A stretch of DNA of 48,552 nt from assembly GCA_028293745.1 (NCBI GenBank), contig JAQGOF010000002.1, forward strand, positions 1-48,552, in the 5' to 3' direction. This document shows, piece by piece, positions 7,823 to 15,795 of the stretch (positions are counted from its first letter, which is position 1; each line of letters opens with the position of its first letter). Source of the stretch: Gammaproteobacteria bacterium (GTDB taxonomy: Bacteria; Pseudomonadota; Gammaproteobacteria; Steroidobacterales; Steroidobacteraceae). Both the position numbers and the translations under genes were made by a program. A model generated the notes under the pieces. That model did no database searches. It saw only the letters and a list, made by a program, of their open reading frames with translations, and was not told where the DNA came from.

Positions 7823-8305
7823 AGCGTGACTGCGCTCATTCCCAATTTAGCTAATGCTAAACCGCAGAATACCTAGAAAACGCTCCCCACTGAAGCATAA
7901 GCGGCGGTCGCTGGAGGTGGGGGCGCTGCGTAACCGCTAGAAAAATGCACCTTAGCCGGCTTGATGCCGCCCTTCAGGTGCCGCTCGGTACCGCGTTGCA
8001 GGTCGGTAGCATCAGCGGGGGGCGACGGTGCGTTGTTGCGGTATTCCTCGTCGTGGTCGCCCGCCAGGAAACAGCAGCACCGCGGCGGCGGCGATACCAA
8101 TGAACCCCGACCAGACCGGGCCCGGGAGTGCCAGCCAGCGCCGCAAAGTACGCCAGCGCCAAGACGAGTTGCCAGCAATGCCCGATTTCCTGGACAATAG
8201 CCTAGACAAATCAATAAGCTTCTGCGGCGTAGTAGGTTAACACTAGACGTCTGCGCGGCCACAAGTGCGCATCAGCGGCACTGTAGGAGCCCCGAGCGGT
8301 AAGGA
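7823..8305. other. Intergenic region, 483 bases, with repeat and possible frameshifted gene relic
   Basis: No intact gene is supported. It contains repeat copy B (7894-7930). On the minus strand a hydrophobic stretch (WSGFIGIAAAAVLLF, from about 8110) is followed, after a one-base frame change, by AGDHDEEYRNNAPSPPADAT. Joined, these would make a small single-membrane-helix protein; as it stands it looks like a decayed gene. The last bases hold the upstream region of the GntR-family gene, with AAGGA immediately before its first ATG. Confidence 0.35.
7894..7930 (+). repeat. 37-nt direct repeat, copy B
   Basis: Begins AGCATAAGCGGCGGTC and ends CGCTGCG. It matches copy A (3311-3347) at 33 of 37 positions in the same orientation. 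It lies beside the possible decayed membrane-protein gene and upstream of the GntR-family gene, in non-coding sequence like copy A. Confidence 0.6.
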
Positions 8306-9100
8306 ATGCCCATAGTGGGATTAGACAATTCAACGGTGGCGCGCCGGATGGCATCCGCGGATGCCTCTGCACCCAATATTGCAGCCCTAGACGGTGACGG
8401 GCCGATTTGGCAACAGATCCGGCGTGTTCTGGCGCGGCCGATCATCACTGGTGAATGGCCTCCGGGAACACGAATACCCGCCGAAGTGACCTTGACGAAG
8501 CGCTTCCGCACTTCGCGAATGACGGTGGGGAAGGCAATTGAGAGCCTCGCGAAGGACGGGTTCGTCGAGCGAAAACGCAAGACGGGCACCGTGGTGGCCG
8601 ACCGCGCGCAGGAGCGGCCGGTATTTGAGATCTGGGACGTGGCGGATCTCGTGGCGCAGTCAGGTGGGGTCTATAGCTACAAGCTTCTCGAGTGCATGAA
8701 GCTGAAGCAGGACCCGGAGCGGCGCGAGCTGTTAGGGGTCTCGCGGCGTACGCCGACGCTGTGGATGTTGTGCTTGCACTTGTGCGATGGCGCGCCTTTT
8801 CAACTTGAAGAGCGATTGGTCAACATCGATGCGGCCCCCGGCATCACCTGCCGTCCACTCGAGACGGTGGGGCCCGGCCTGTGGCTGCTCGGGCACGTGC
8901 CGTGGACCGATGCCGAACACAAGATTTCTGCGCGCGAGGCACCCCCGGATATCGCCGGGCATTTGGGAACCAAGCCGGGCGCAGCCTGCCTGGTGGTCGA
9001 CCGACGCACGTGGAATGACGGGACCCCGGTTACCTACGCCCGACTGTGGCATTACGGCGCGCGCCACAGTCTGGTCGGTCATTTCGAACCCGCCTGCTAG
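8306..9100 (+). CDS. GntR/HutC-family transcriptional regulator (UTRA domain)
   Basis: A 264-residue regulator. The N-terminal winged helix spans about residues 30-100 (PIWQQIRRVLARPIITGEWP, RFRTSRMTVGKAIESLAKDG, FVERKRKTGTVV). It is followed by a UTRA effector domain with QLEERLVNIDAAPGI and the typical end VTYARLWHYGARHSLVGHF. The whole most resembles HutC, the histidine-utilisation repressor that senses urocanate. No hut gene is visible nearby, so its target is unknown. ATG 8306 has an AAGGA directly abutting it, which is too close; an internal ATG at 8348 is a possible true start and would still leave the DNA-binding domain whole. Confidence 0.8.
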   Translation: MPIVGLDNSTVARRMASADASAPNIAALDGDGPIWQQIRRVLARPIITGEWPPGTRIPAEVTLTKRFRTSRMTVGKAIESLAKDGFVERKRKTGTVVADRAQERPVFEIWDVADLVAQSGGVYSYKLLECMKLKQDPERRELLGVSRRTPTLWMLCLHLCDGAPFQLEERLVNIDAAPGITCRPLETVGPGLWLLGHVPWTDAEHKISAREAPPDIAGHLGTKPGAACLVVDRRTWNDGTPVTYARLWHYGARHSLVGHFEPAC

Positions 9101-9155
9101 CGTTGCAGCATCCCAGGCAGGCGGGGTGCCCGCACTGCGTACCCGCGATCAGCTC

Positions 9156-9500
9156 TCAACCGGCTTCAGGAAGATCGTACCGCGCAGACAGGTAACGGCG
9201 AATGCTGCGCTCGTCTGCGAAAAAGCGCTTGTTCCTGGCTTGCTTCGGAGTGAGTTCCTCGTCAGGAATCTCCCGATCGTCCGCCAGGATGAGCACTGGT
9301 ATTCCCTGGTGTTCTTCGCCGAGCGCACTGACGAGGGCCCCGCGTGGACGCGGGAAGTCCAGATAATGCACGTCCAAAAGCAATCGTAGCTGCGGGAAGA
9401 AGCTCAGCAGTCCCTCCACAGGAAGTGAGTCGCCGCAATATAACGGCCCGACGCCGACGTTATAGAAACCGGGGCGAAGCAGATACAACTGGTCTTTCAT
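9156..9500 (-). CDS. DUF3088 family protein
   Basis: A 114-residue protein of unknown function. The DUF3088 hallmarks are the N-terminal KDQLYLLRPGF, then LPVEGLLSFFPQLRLLLDVH followed by YLDFPRPR, and IPVLILADD. The fold resembles a small thioredoxin-like or glutathione-S-transferase N-terminal layout, but the usual cysteine pair is reduced to a single C in LYCGDSLPVE. ATG 9500 is chosen because family members start at MKD; an upstream alternative at 9551 would add 17 unrelated residues. It sits 60 bases beyond the end of the PepSY gene, in the same orientation, and could be the last gene of that transcript. Confidence 0.7.
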   Translation of the reverse strand: MKDQLYLLRPGFYNVGVGPLYCGDSLPVEGLLSFFPQLRLLLDVHYLDFPRPRGALVSALGEEHQGIPVLILADDREIPDEELTPKQARNKRFFADERSIRRYLSARYDLPEAG

Positions 9501-9560
9501 TGCATCGATCTCCAACATAAGCGGTGTGAGCCTATGGCTCGCCGGAACCAAAAACCTCGA

Positions 9561-11024
9561 TCAGTTGGCCAGACTGCGGCGCAGCCTTCGAATCCCGATC
9601 ACGGCGCCCGTGGCGCTGAATCCCAGCCCGAATATCATCAACACCACAACCAGGATGGCACGCGTGGTGGGATGCGCCAGCAGGGCGGGGAAGTTGAAAG
9701 AATGCAGCGCATAAAAGACCCAGGCGTATGTACGCCGGCTGGGATCCATCACGACCAGCAATCTTCCCGCCGCAGCATCGACATACACCCGTAAGGGTTC
9801 CAACTCGCCTACACTGAACGGCTCCGCTGTGGCGCCCAGGGACTCCGCCACGGCGTAGAAGTCTGGAGCTGGCGTCGATACCCTCTCAACGAGCGCCGCG
9901 CGCGGCCATGCGGCCTTCAATCCGGCGATCAACACGGATGCTGGGATCTCAGGCGTTGGGGTCGTGTCCGGCGATGCCAGCCAGAGGACGCTCGTGGAAG
10001 TCAGCTGGCCGCCCCGAGCGACGGCAAAGGGCCGGCCGGCCACCGCGCCAAACCGTATTTCGGCAGCCGGTCCAATCCGGTCCATGAATCCGGCGGGTAC
10101 CGCACGCGCGACCCGATCGAGCGGCATTCCCTGAAATCGCGCCGCGCCGTCCGCCGGGACGGCTCCCTTGGAGAACAGCCGCCCATGATCCATCGACAGC
10201 CAACCACTGAAAATCCACGCCAGCACGATGATACTGGCGAAAAGGCCAATCACGTGATGCCAGCGCATCCAACCGCGAAAGGGCGACCAGCCGGCGCGGC
10301 CCGTGGCGCGAGTCTTCAAAAAGCGATGAATGCCCAGCCAGGTACCCGCAACGCTGGCCAGCAGCGCAACCAGCGACAGCCACCACACCACTTCATTCCA
10401 GGCGAACCAGCTCTTCCTCAAAGGGGTGAAATAGATCCAGTGCAGCACGGCCCCGCACCAGTTCCAGGCACGCTCAGCGCCCCGAGTCTTTTGCAGCACC
10501 TGTCCGGTGCGAGCCGAAACGTACAGATCCGTGCGATCGGCGTCATTGAGTCGAACGCGATAGAACGGACGGAACGGGTCGAAGTGTTGATGGACGATCC
10601 ACTGATCATATTGCAGTGGACCGTCGATACGTTGTGCAGGTGTGGCGCCGTAGCGTTCGGCAACCATTCGCGCAATATCAGCCGGGAATAAACCTGACGG
10701 CGGCCCCTCATCTCCCGGCACTGCGACAGGCTTACCATCCGCGGCGAACGCCAGATAGATCGGACGCCCAGCGACACTGACCAACAGCAATTGATCGGCG
10801 CCTGGCACTTTCGCGAGCACGGCGGCAGGGTTCTGTGTGAGATGTGATGAATCGACAGGCTCGCTGTGCGCCAGACGATCCCGATCCCCAAGCGAGGGGA
10901 ACGGCACGAACAACAGCACGGTGCCGCTTGCGAACCAGGCGATAAACAGCAGGCACAACACGACTCCGGACCAGCGATGGAACCAGGTCAGCCAGCGATT
11001 GGTCCGGAGCCAGAGTGCACCCAT
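9561..11024 (-). CDS. PepSY-domain inner-membrane protein (iron-uptake associated)
   Basis: A 487-residue protein with about four membrane helices: near residues 16-38 (WSGVVLCLLFIAWFASGTVL), 208-230, 260-282 (VIGLFASIIVLAWIFSG) and 457-478 (AILVVVLMIFGLGFSATGAV). Periplasmic PepSY-like segments lie between them, for example YDQWIVHQHFDPFRPFYRV and DLYVSARTGQVLQKT. Conserved histidines occur at the membrane edge (WFHRWSG, WMRWHHVIG, LHSFNFP), as in PepSY-associated TM proteins that assist siderophore or metal uptake, possibly as reductases. Its start lies four bases after the stop of the TonB receptor gene, so the two are cotranscribed and probably act on the same imported metal complex. Confidence 0.85.
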   Translation of the reverse strand: MGALWLRTNRWLTWFHRWSGVVLCLLFIAWFASGTVLLFVPFPSLGDRDRLAHSEPVDSSHLTQNPAAVLAKVPGADQLLLVSVAGRPIYLAFAADGKPVAVPGDEGPPSGLFPADIARMVAERYGATPAQRIDGPLQYDQWIVHQHFDPFRPFYRVRLNDADRTDLYVSARTGQVLQKTRGAERAWNWCGAVLHWIYFTPLRKSWFAWNEVVWWLSLVALLASVAGTWLGIHRFLKTRATGRAGWSPFRGWMRWHHVIGLFASIIVLAWIFSGWLSMDHGRLFSKGAVPADGAARFQGMPLDRVARAVPAGFMDRIGPAAEIRFGAVAGRPFAVARGGQLTSTSVLWLASPDTTPTPEIPASVLIAGLKAAWPRAALVERVSTPAPDFYAVAESLGATAEPFSVGELEPLRVYVDAAAGRLLVVMDPSRRTYAWVFYALHSFNFPALLAHPTTRAILVVVLMIFGLGFSATGAVIGIRRLRRSLAN

Positions 11025-11028
11025 ACCA

Positions 11029-13251
11029 TCAAAACTTGACGTAGAGACCTAACTCCCAGTAGCGCGGCGGTCCGAGCATGAGCTCTGAGGGGTAGTAGAT
11101 GTCGGCCCATTGCGCATACGCCTTGTCGAACAGGTTATTGCCCCGTGCGGTGACCAGCACACCCGGCTTGAGCTCATACGAGATATACGCGTTGAACAGG
11201 GCGTAGTCCTTGAGTATCAATGTATTGGCGGTGTTGCCCGGGCGCTTGCCGATGTAGCGCATCCCGCCACCGATTTCGAGGGGCACGTTGCCGATATTGC
11301 GCAAGCTCGTCCACAGATTCGCCGTCCAGCGCGGAATGTTCGCGGGCTGAACGTTCGTGTAGCTGGCACCGCTGGAGGGATCCGTGAAAGCGGTGTAAAC
11401 CGAATCGGTATACGCCGCGTTCGCACTGACCGTCCAGTCCTGAGTGGGCTTGAAGTTGGTCGTGAGCTCGAGACCCTTGGAAGTCTGGCTGGCGTTGGCC
11501 TGCGATTCCTGGCCGGTCTGCACCAGCAGGTTCGACTTCTTGATGTCATAGAGAGCGAAGGTCACATCAGCCATATTGCCGGGTGTTCGGGCCTTGATGC
11601 CGGCTTCAACCTGGTGGGAGCTGCTGAGCGCAAATTTACCTTCAGGCGCATTGACCAGAAAAATATTGTTCGTTCCCGGCGGATCCTTGCCTGTCGTCCA
11701 GGACACGTAGGGCGTGAGGTAATCATTTACGTTGTAAACCAATCCCACCCGCCAGTTCGCCGAGCTATAGGTCTGGGTGAAGCCGTTCGCCAGTTCCTGG
11801 CCCTGCGTGTTGAAGTTCTGCCGATTCAGCTCGAGTCGATCGTAGCGCCCGCCGGTGACCAGCTTGACAGGTGCGGCCAGATCGATCACATCCTCAAAGA
11901 AGGCAGCATAGTCATTCCAGTGCGTGGGACTGTCGCGCGGCACGAGCTCGCCCGGTTGCAGCAGCGGACCGAACAGCCCCGGCGAGGGGTTCAACGGGTC
12001 CACCAGGTCATTGGTCGGGAAACCCCGCACGCGGTTGAAGTTCAGGTGACTGTAGTCGAATCCAACGACCGCCGTGTTCGGCAGCCCGAATACAGCTCCC
12101 TTGTACGAGACGCTGCCCTCATCGCCAATGAGATTCTGCTGGTGAAAGACGTAGAAGCGGTCACGGTTGATCTGCGGAGCGGGCAGGGCATTGCCATCCA
12201 GGCCGACCGTCGTGAGCTGGTAGGTTTCGGCATTCTGCCAGGTGCGATGGGCATGAAAATAGTACACAAAGTTCTGTACGGTCAGATTTTCGCTGGGCGT
12301 CCATTTCACCAGCAGCTGCGGCCAATACTGCGAGGAGTGAATGGAGGCATCGCTCACGTTGTAATTCACGAAGCGCATCCGTCGGTCGAGTGCCTGCCCG
12401 GTCGAGGAGCTGATCACGCCTGTAAGCGGCTGGGTTGCGAAGGAGGCCGGAACCAGCGGAGTACCGTAGTACTTGGAGGGATTGTCCTCGAGCCAGTCAA
12501 CTGTCAGCTGCACATCCAATGTGGATAGAGCCTTCCACAGCGCGGTGACGGTCGCCTCGGTCGTGTTCGAGGGATCGTGTGCGACGTAGCCTTGGGTCGC
12601 GGTTCGGCTCGCATCAGCCCGTATGGCGAGCGTGTCACCGAAATGAGTCGTTCCACCCAGACCCACGTTCGTGGAGTTAAAGCTGCCTGCCGATGCCAGC
12701 CCTTCGATCTGCGGTGCATCGAAGCTCGGAGCCTTGTCCACGACATTGACGGCACCGGCAATCGCACCCTGTCCATACAGCACGGACGCCGGCCCCTTGA
12801 GGATCTCCACACTACCGACGTTGAATGCGTTCTGGTCGCGCGTGGTCATGTTGGACGGGCCGATATAGAGACCGTTGCGCAGAACCGTTATCTGGTTGCC
12901 CGTAAAGCCGCGCATGGAGAACTGCGATTGATCACCGGGCGAGCCGCCGGAGGTCACCCCCGCCTGGCTATCCGCGGCCTGCTGAACGTTAAAGAATCCG
13001 CGACCGAGCATCTCATCGTTGTCGATCACTTCCAGCGTGGCCGGCAACTCCTGCGCGCTCAAGCCCAGCCGACTGCCCGTCGGCGTGAATTGCTCGAGAG
13101 AGCGCAGCTTGGCCGCCGTAACCGTCACCGTATCGAGCGCCACCGGCTGAGGTCCGCCGGGCGCGTCATCGGCCACAGCATGCGATGCGGTGCCAACAGC
13201 TATCAGTGCAATCGCGAGCGACCTGCGGCGGCCGCCGATGAAACTATGCAT
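11029..13251 (-). CDS. TonB-dependent siderophore-type receptor
   Basis: A 740-residue outer-membrane receptor. It has a signal peptide (SLAIALIAVGTASHAVA), a TonB-box-like start LDTVTVTAAK, a plug domain including FSMRGFTGNQITVLRNGLYI and VEILKGPASVLYGQGAIAGA, and a 22-strand barrel ending in the aromatic terminus ELGLYVKF. These are features of the siderophore-receptor subclass. ATG 13251 is chosen over an in-frame start at 13281 because GGGGAGG lies just before it and the signal peptide follows. The PepSY gene follows directly. Upstream it is divergent from a nickel/cobalt-type sensor and a P-type metal ATPase, so the ligand could be a non-iron metallophore. No clear Fur box was found by eye. 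Confidence 0.9.
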   Translation of the reverse strand: MHSFIGGRRRSLAIALIAVGTASHAVADDAPGGPQPVALDTVTVTAAKLRSLEQFTPTGSRLGLSAQELPATLEVIDNDEMLGRGFFNVQQAADSQAGVTSGGSPGDQSQFSMRGFTGNQITVLRNGLYIGPSNMTTRDQNAFNVGSVEILKGPASVLYGQGAIAGAVNVVDKAPSFDAPQIEGLASAGSFNSTNVGLGGTTHFGDTLAIRADASRTATQGYVAHDPSNTTEATVTALWKALSTLDVQLTVDWLEDNPSKYYGTPLVPASFATQPLTGVISSSTGQALDRRMRFVNYNVSDASIHSSQYWPQLLVKWTPSENLTVQNFVYYFHAHRTWQNAETYQLTTVGLDGNALPAPQINRDRFYVFHQQNLIGDEGSVSYKGAVFGLPNTAVVGFDYSHLNFNRVRGFPTNDLVDPLNPSPGLFGPLLQPGELVPRDSPTHWNDYAAFFEDVIDLAAPVKLVTGGRYDRLELNRQNFNTQGQELANGFTQTYSSANWRVGLVYNVNDYLTPYVSWTTGKDPPGTNNIFLVNAPEGKFALSSSHQVEAGIKARTPGNMADVTFALYDIKKSNLLVQTGQESQANASQTSKGLELTTNFKPTQDWTVSANAAYTDSVYTAFTDPSSGASYTNVQPANIPRWTANLWTSLRNIGNVPLEIGGGMRYIGKRPGNTANTLILKDYALFNAYISYELKPGVLVTARGNNLFDKAYAQWADIYYPSELMLGPPRYWELGLYVKF

Positions 13252-13419
13252 TTCGCCTCCCCGTGAGTGCGTGATCACCACCCCCTCGTTCTCGTTCTGT
13301 GCGTTCTTGTTTTTGTCTAGTCAATTTAAGCATCTTACGGAGCACCACGTTCTGTCAAGGCGGGCAGGCGACTGGCCGGCCCGGAAGACTACCGGCAGGC
13401 GCGGTGACGAGGGAGTCAT

Positions 13420-13433
13420 ATTGTCATGACAAT
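13420..13433. promoter_or_regulatory. Perfect 14-bp palindrome, candidate operator
   Basis: ATTGTCATGACAAT reads identically on both strands. It lies in the 247-base divergent region between the TonB receptor and the RcnR-like gene, about 28 bases upstream of the separate RcnR-type inverted repeat. Such a site fits a dimeric regulator acting on one or both promoters; which protein binds is unknown. Confidence 0.45.
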
Positions 13434-13460
13434 TTGGATACTACGTCGAAGTACGATACC

Positions 13461-13477
13461 ATACCTGGGTAGGGTAT
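13461..13477. promoter_or_regulatory. Candidate RcnR/CsoR-type operator (self-regulation)
   Basis: The sequence ATACCTGGGTAGGGTAT carries ATACC/GGTAT inverted arms around a G-rich centre. This resembles operators of the RcnR/CsoR/DmeR family (AT-rich arms around a G/C tract). It ends 21 bases before the start codon of the RcnR-like gene and sits just ahead of its CAGGAG ribosome site, as expected for autorepression of the sensor-ATPase operon. Confidence 0.55.
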
Positions 13478-13498
13478 TAGGATATCAGGAGTATTCGA

Positions 13499-13777
13499 AT
13501 GGGTCACACGGTGCGAGAGAAGGCCAAATTGCTCGGGCGCGTGCGCCGTCTGCGCGGACAAGTCGAGGCCCTGGAGCGGGCACTCGAGGCTGAGAAGGGT
13601 TGCACCGAGGTTCTGCACCAAATCGCCGCTATCCGCGGCGCGACGAACGCATTGATGACGGAAGTCATCGAGGATCACGTGCTTACCCATATCGCGAACC
13701 CGTCCATTACGAACCATGCCGAGCGCGCTTTGGGGGCCGAGGAGTTGATCGATGTGGTCCGGACTTACCTGAAGTAG
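13499..13777 (+). CDS. RcnR/CsoR-family metal-sensing repressor (nickel/cobalt type by ligand pattern)
   Basis: A 92-residue all-helical repressor of the DUF156 family. The metal-ligand positions that define RcnR (His3, Cys35, His60, His64) are all present: MGH at the start, KGC at 35 and EDHVLTH at 58-64. It lacks the second cysteine pattern of copper-sensing CsoR, so nickel or cobalt is the best guess; formaldehyde-type FrmR is a less likely alternative. These proteins bind an operator in the apo state and release on metal binding. A CAGGAG precedes the ATG, and a candidate operator lies immediately upstream. The P-type ATPase gene begins 14 bases after the stop, so the pair forms a metal-resistance operon. 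Confidence 0.88.
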   Translation: MGHTVREKAKLLGRVRRLRGQVEALERALEAEKGCTEVLHQIAAIRGATNALMTEVIEDHVLTHIANPSITNHAERALGAEELIDVVRTYLK

Positions 13778-13791
13778 CGCGGGAGTTACGT

Positions 13792-15795
13792 ATGAGCACA
13801 CAGCACACACAGGCAGCATCGCCCGACTTGGCGGAGCAGGCGCTGAGGCGCACTACGGTCCCGGCTGCTCGCGGGCACGATGCGAATGTGCACGACCACG
13901 CTCGTGACCATGAGCATGGCCATCCCGAACATCACGATGATCACGAACACGCATTTGAGTGGCCGGAGGTGCTGCGCATCGCTGTGGTGGCAGTGGCGGC
14001 AGCCGCCGTTTGGTGGCGGTTGTGGGAGCCATTCTCAGCGATCAGCCTCATCGGTGTGTTGGGCTTGGCAGTGGGCGGCTGGCCCATCTTCAAAGAGGCG
14101 TTGGAGAACCTGCTCGCGAAGCGAATGACCATGGAGCTGTCCATGTCGATCGCCATCGTCGCAGCGGCAGCCATTTCGGAATTCTTCACCGCCCTCGTGA
14201 TCACTTTGTTCGTACTGGTTGCCGAGGTACTGGAAGGAATGACCGTATCTCGCGGCCGCCGCGCAATTGCCGATCTGCTCGATTTCCTGCCGCGCGCAGT
14301 GTCGGTGCGCCGGGGTGGGGAAGTCGCGCAAGTCGATGCCGACGCTCTGGCTGTTGGGGATGCTGTGCTCGTAAATCCAGGTGGCCGGATTCCCGTGGAC
14401 GGAACGGTGATCGCCGGGCACTCGTTTGTCGATCAGGCGCGCATAACGGGCGAATCGCTGCCGCTCGAGAAGACGGCTGGAGCACCGGTGTTCGCCGGCT
14501 CCATCAACCAATCCGGTGCGCTGGAAATTCGCGCGGAGCGTATCGGGCGGGATACGAGTTACGGCAAGATCATCGAGGCCGTCGAGCAAGCTGAGCGCTC
14601 CCGTGCCCCGGTGCAACGCCTCGCAGACCGGCTGGCCGGGTATCTGGTCTACTTTGCGCTCGGCGCCGCGGTGCTGACCTACCTGCTAACGCGCGACATC
14701 CGCTCGACCATCTCGGTGGTGATCGTCGCGGGCGCCTGCGGTATTGCCGCGGGCACGCCACTCGCGATCCTGGGCGCCATCGGTCGTGCCGCGCGGGCGG
14801 GTGCGATCATCAAAGGCGGACTATTCCTGGAACAGCTCGGCCAAGTCAACACGGTCGTCCTGGACAAGACCGGCACCCTCACGTATGGGCAGCCGGAGGT
14901 CCGCACGCTGCTTCCCATTGACGGAGTCGATACGCTGGCACTGCTGGATGCGGCGGCCTGTGCCGAACTTCGATCAGAGCATCCGTTAGGCAAAACGATC
15001 GTCGCTTACGCGCGATCCCTAGGACACACCCCCAAGGAGCCGGAACGCTTCGGCTACACGCCCGGTCGCGGTATTAATGCGACGGTTGATGGCGCGCTTG
15101 TGCTGGCAGGCAACCAGGCACTTATGCGCGAGCACAACGTTGCTGTCCCCTCCGGCTTGCTGGAAGGGCATCAGGGAGCATCGGAGGTGTTGGTGGCGCG
15201 GGACGGCAGATTGCTGGGCGCCATCGTGATTGCCGACCAGATTCGCCCGGAGGCCGCAGAAGCCATCAAGGCGATCCACGCGCTGGGGATCAGGACCGTG
15301 TTGCTTACGGGGGATGCGCAGGCGGTGGCTCGAGTCATCGCTACAGAGCTGGGTATCTCCGAGGTCGCCGCCAATCTGCTGCCGGAGGACAAGCGCATCC
15401 GCGTCAAGGCATTGGTATCCGAAGGACGCAAGGTCGCAATGGTCGGGGATGGGATCAACGATGCGCCGGCATTGATCGAAGCTGATGTTGGAGTTGCCAT
15501 GGGCTCGGGTACTGACGTCGCTCGCGAGAGCGCCGATGTCGTGCTCCTGGGCAATGATCTGCTGAAATTTGCCGAGACGCTGACCGTGGCGCGCCGCACT
15601 CGCCGGATCATCTGGGCCAACTTTGCCGGCACCATTGGCGTGGATGCGCTGGGCATCGGGCTAGCCGCGTTCGGCCTTCTCAACCCTTTGTTGGCGGCGT
15701 TCATCCATGTAGCCTCGGAAATGGCATTCATTCTGAATTCCGCCCGCTTGCTGCCGAGTCGCAATCGAGACGGCGGCCAACAGGTCAATGTGTAG
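13792..15795 (+). CDS. P1B-type heavy-metal-translocating ATPase with His-rich N-terminus and atypical TM motif
   Basis: A 667-residue inner-membrane pump. Its cytoplasmic N-terminus is rich in His/Asp (HDHARDHEHGHPEHHDDHEH, residues 35-54) and has no CxxC ferredoxin-like domain. All P-type signatures are present: the actuator loop with ITGESLPLEK, DKTGTLT (phosphorylated Asp), SEHPLGK, GDGINDAPAL, and last helices with HVASEMAFILNSARLLP. The membrane motif that is normally CPC, SPC or TPC reads G314-A-C, continuing GIAAGTPLAI, so the usual proline is an alanine. Conserved blocks follow at once (GRAARAGAIIKGG), so it is not a frameshift. With the RcnR-type sensor upstream I infer Ni/Co or Zn export. 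The ORF could extend upstream to 13600, but ATG 13792 follows a GGGAG. Its end overlaps the convergent fahA by 11 bases. Confidence 0.9.
   Translation: MSTQHTQAASPDLAEQALRRTTVPAARGHDANVHDHARDHEHGHPEHHDDHEHAFEWPEVLRIAVVAVAAAAVWWRLWEPFSAISLIGVLGLAVGGWPIFKEALENLLAKRMTMELSMSIAIVAAAAISEFFTALVITLFVLVAEVLEGMTVSRGRRAIADLLDFLPRAVSVRRGGEVAQVDADALAVGDAVLVNPGGRIPVDGTVIAGHSFVDQARITGESLPLEKTAGAPVFAGSINQSGALEIRAERIGRDTSYGKIIEAVEQAERSRAPVQRLADRLAGYLVYFALGAAVLTYLLTRDIRSTISVVIVAGACGIAAGTPLAILGAIGRAARAGAIIKGGLFLEQLGQVNTVVLDKTGTLTYGQPEVRTLLPIDGVDTLALLDAAACAELRSEHPLGKTIVAYARSLGHTPKEPERFGYTPGRGINATVDGALVLAGNQALMREHNVAVPSGLLEGHQGASEVLVARDGRLLGAIVIADQIRPEAAEAIKAIHALGIRTVLLTGDAQAVARVIATELGISEVAANLLPEDKRIRVKALVSEGRKVAMVGDGINDAPALIEADVGVAMGSGTDVARESADVVLLGNDLLKFAETLTVARRTRRIIWANFAGTIGVDALGIGLAAFGLLNPLLAAFIHVASEMAFILNSARLLPSRNRDGGQQVNV

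Noticed and set aside
11110..12528. A 472-codon plus-strand open frame opposite the siderophore-type receptor
   Set aside because: Shadow frame; the minus-strand frame has signal peptide, plug and terminal barrel motifs.
13600..13791. Upstream extension of the metal ATPase frame into the RcnR-like gene
   Set aside because: ATG 13792 follows a GGGAG and gives a natural His-rich N-terminus; the extension overlaps the sensor gene in another frame.
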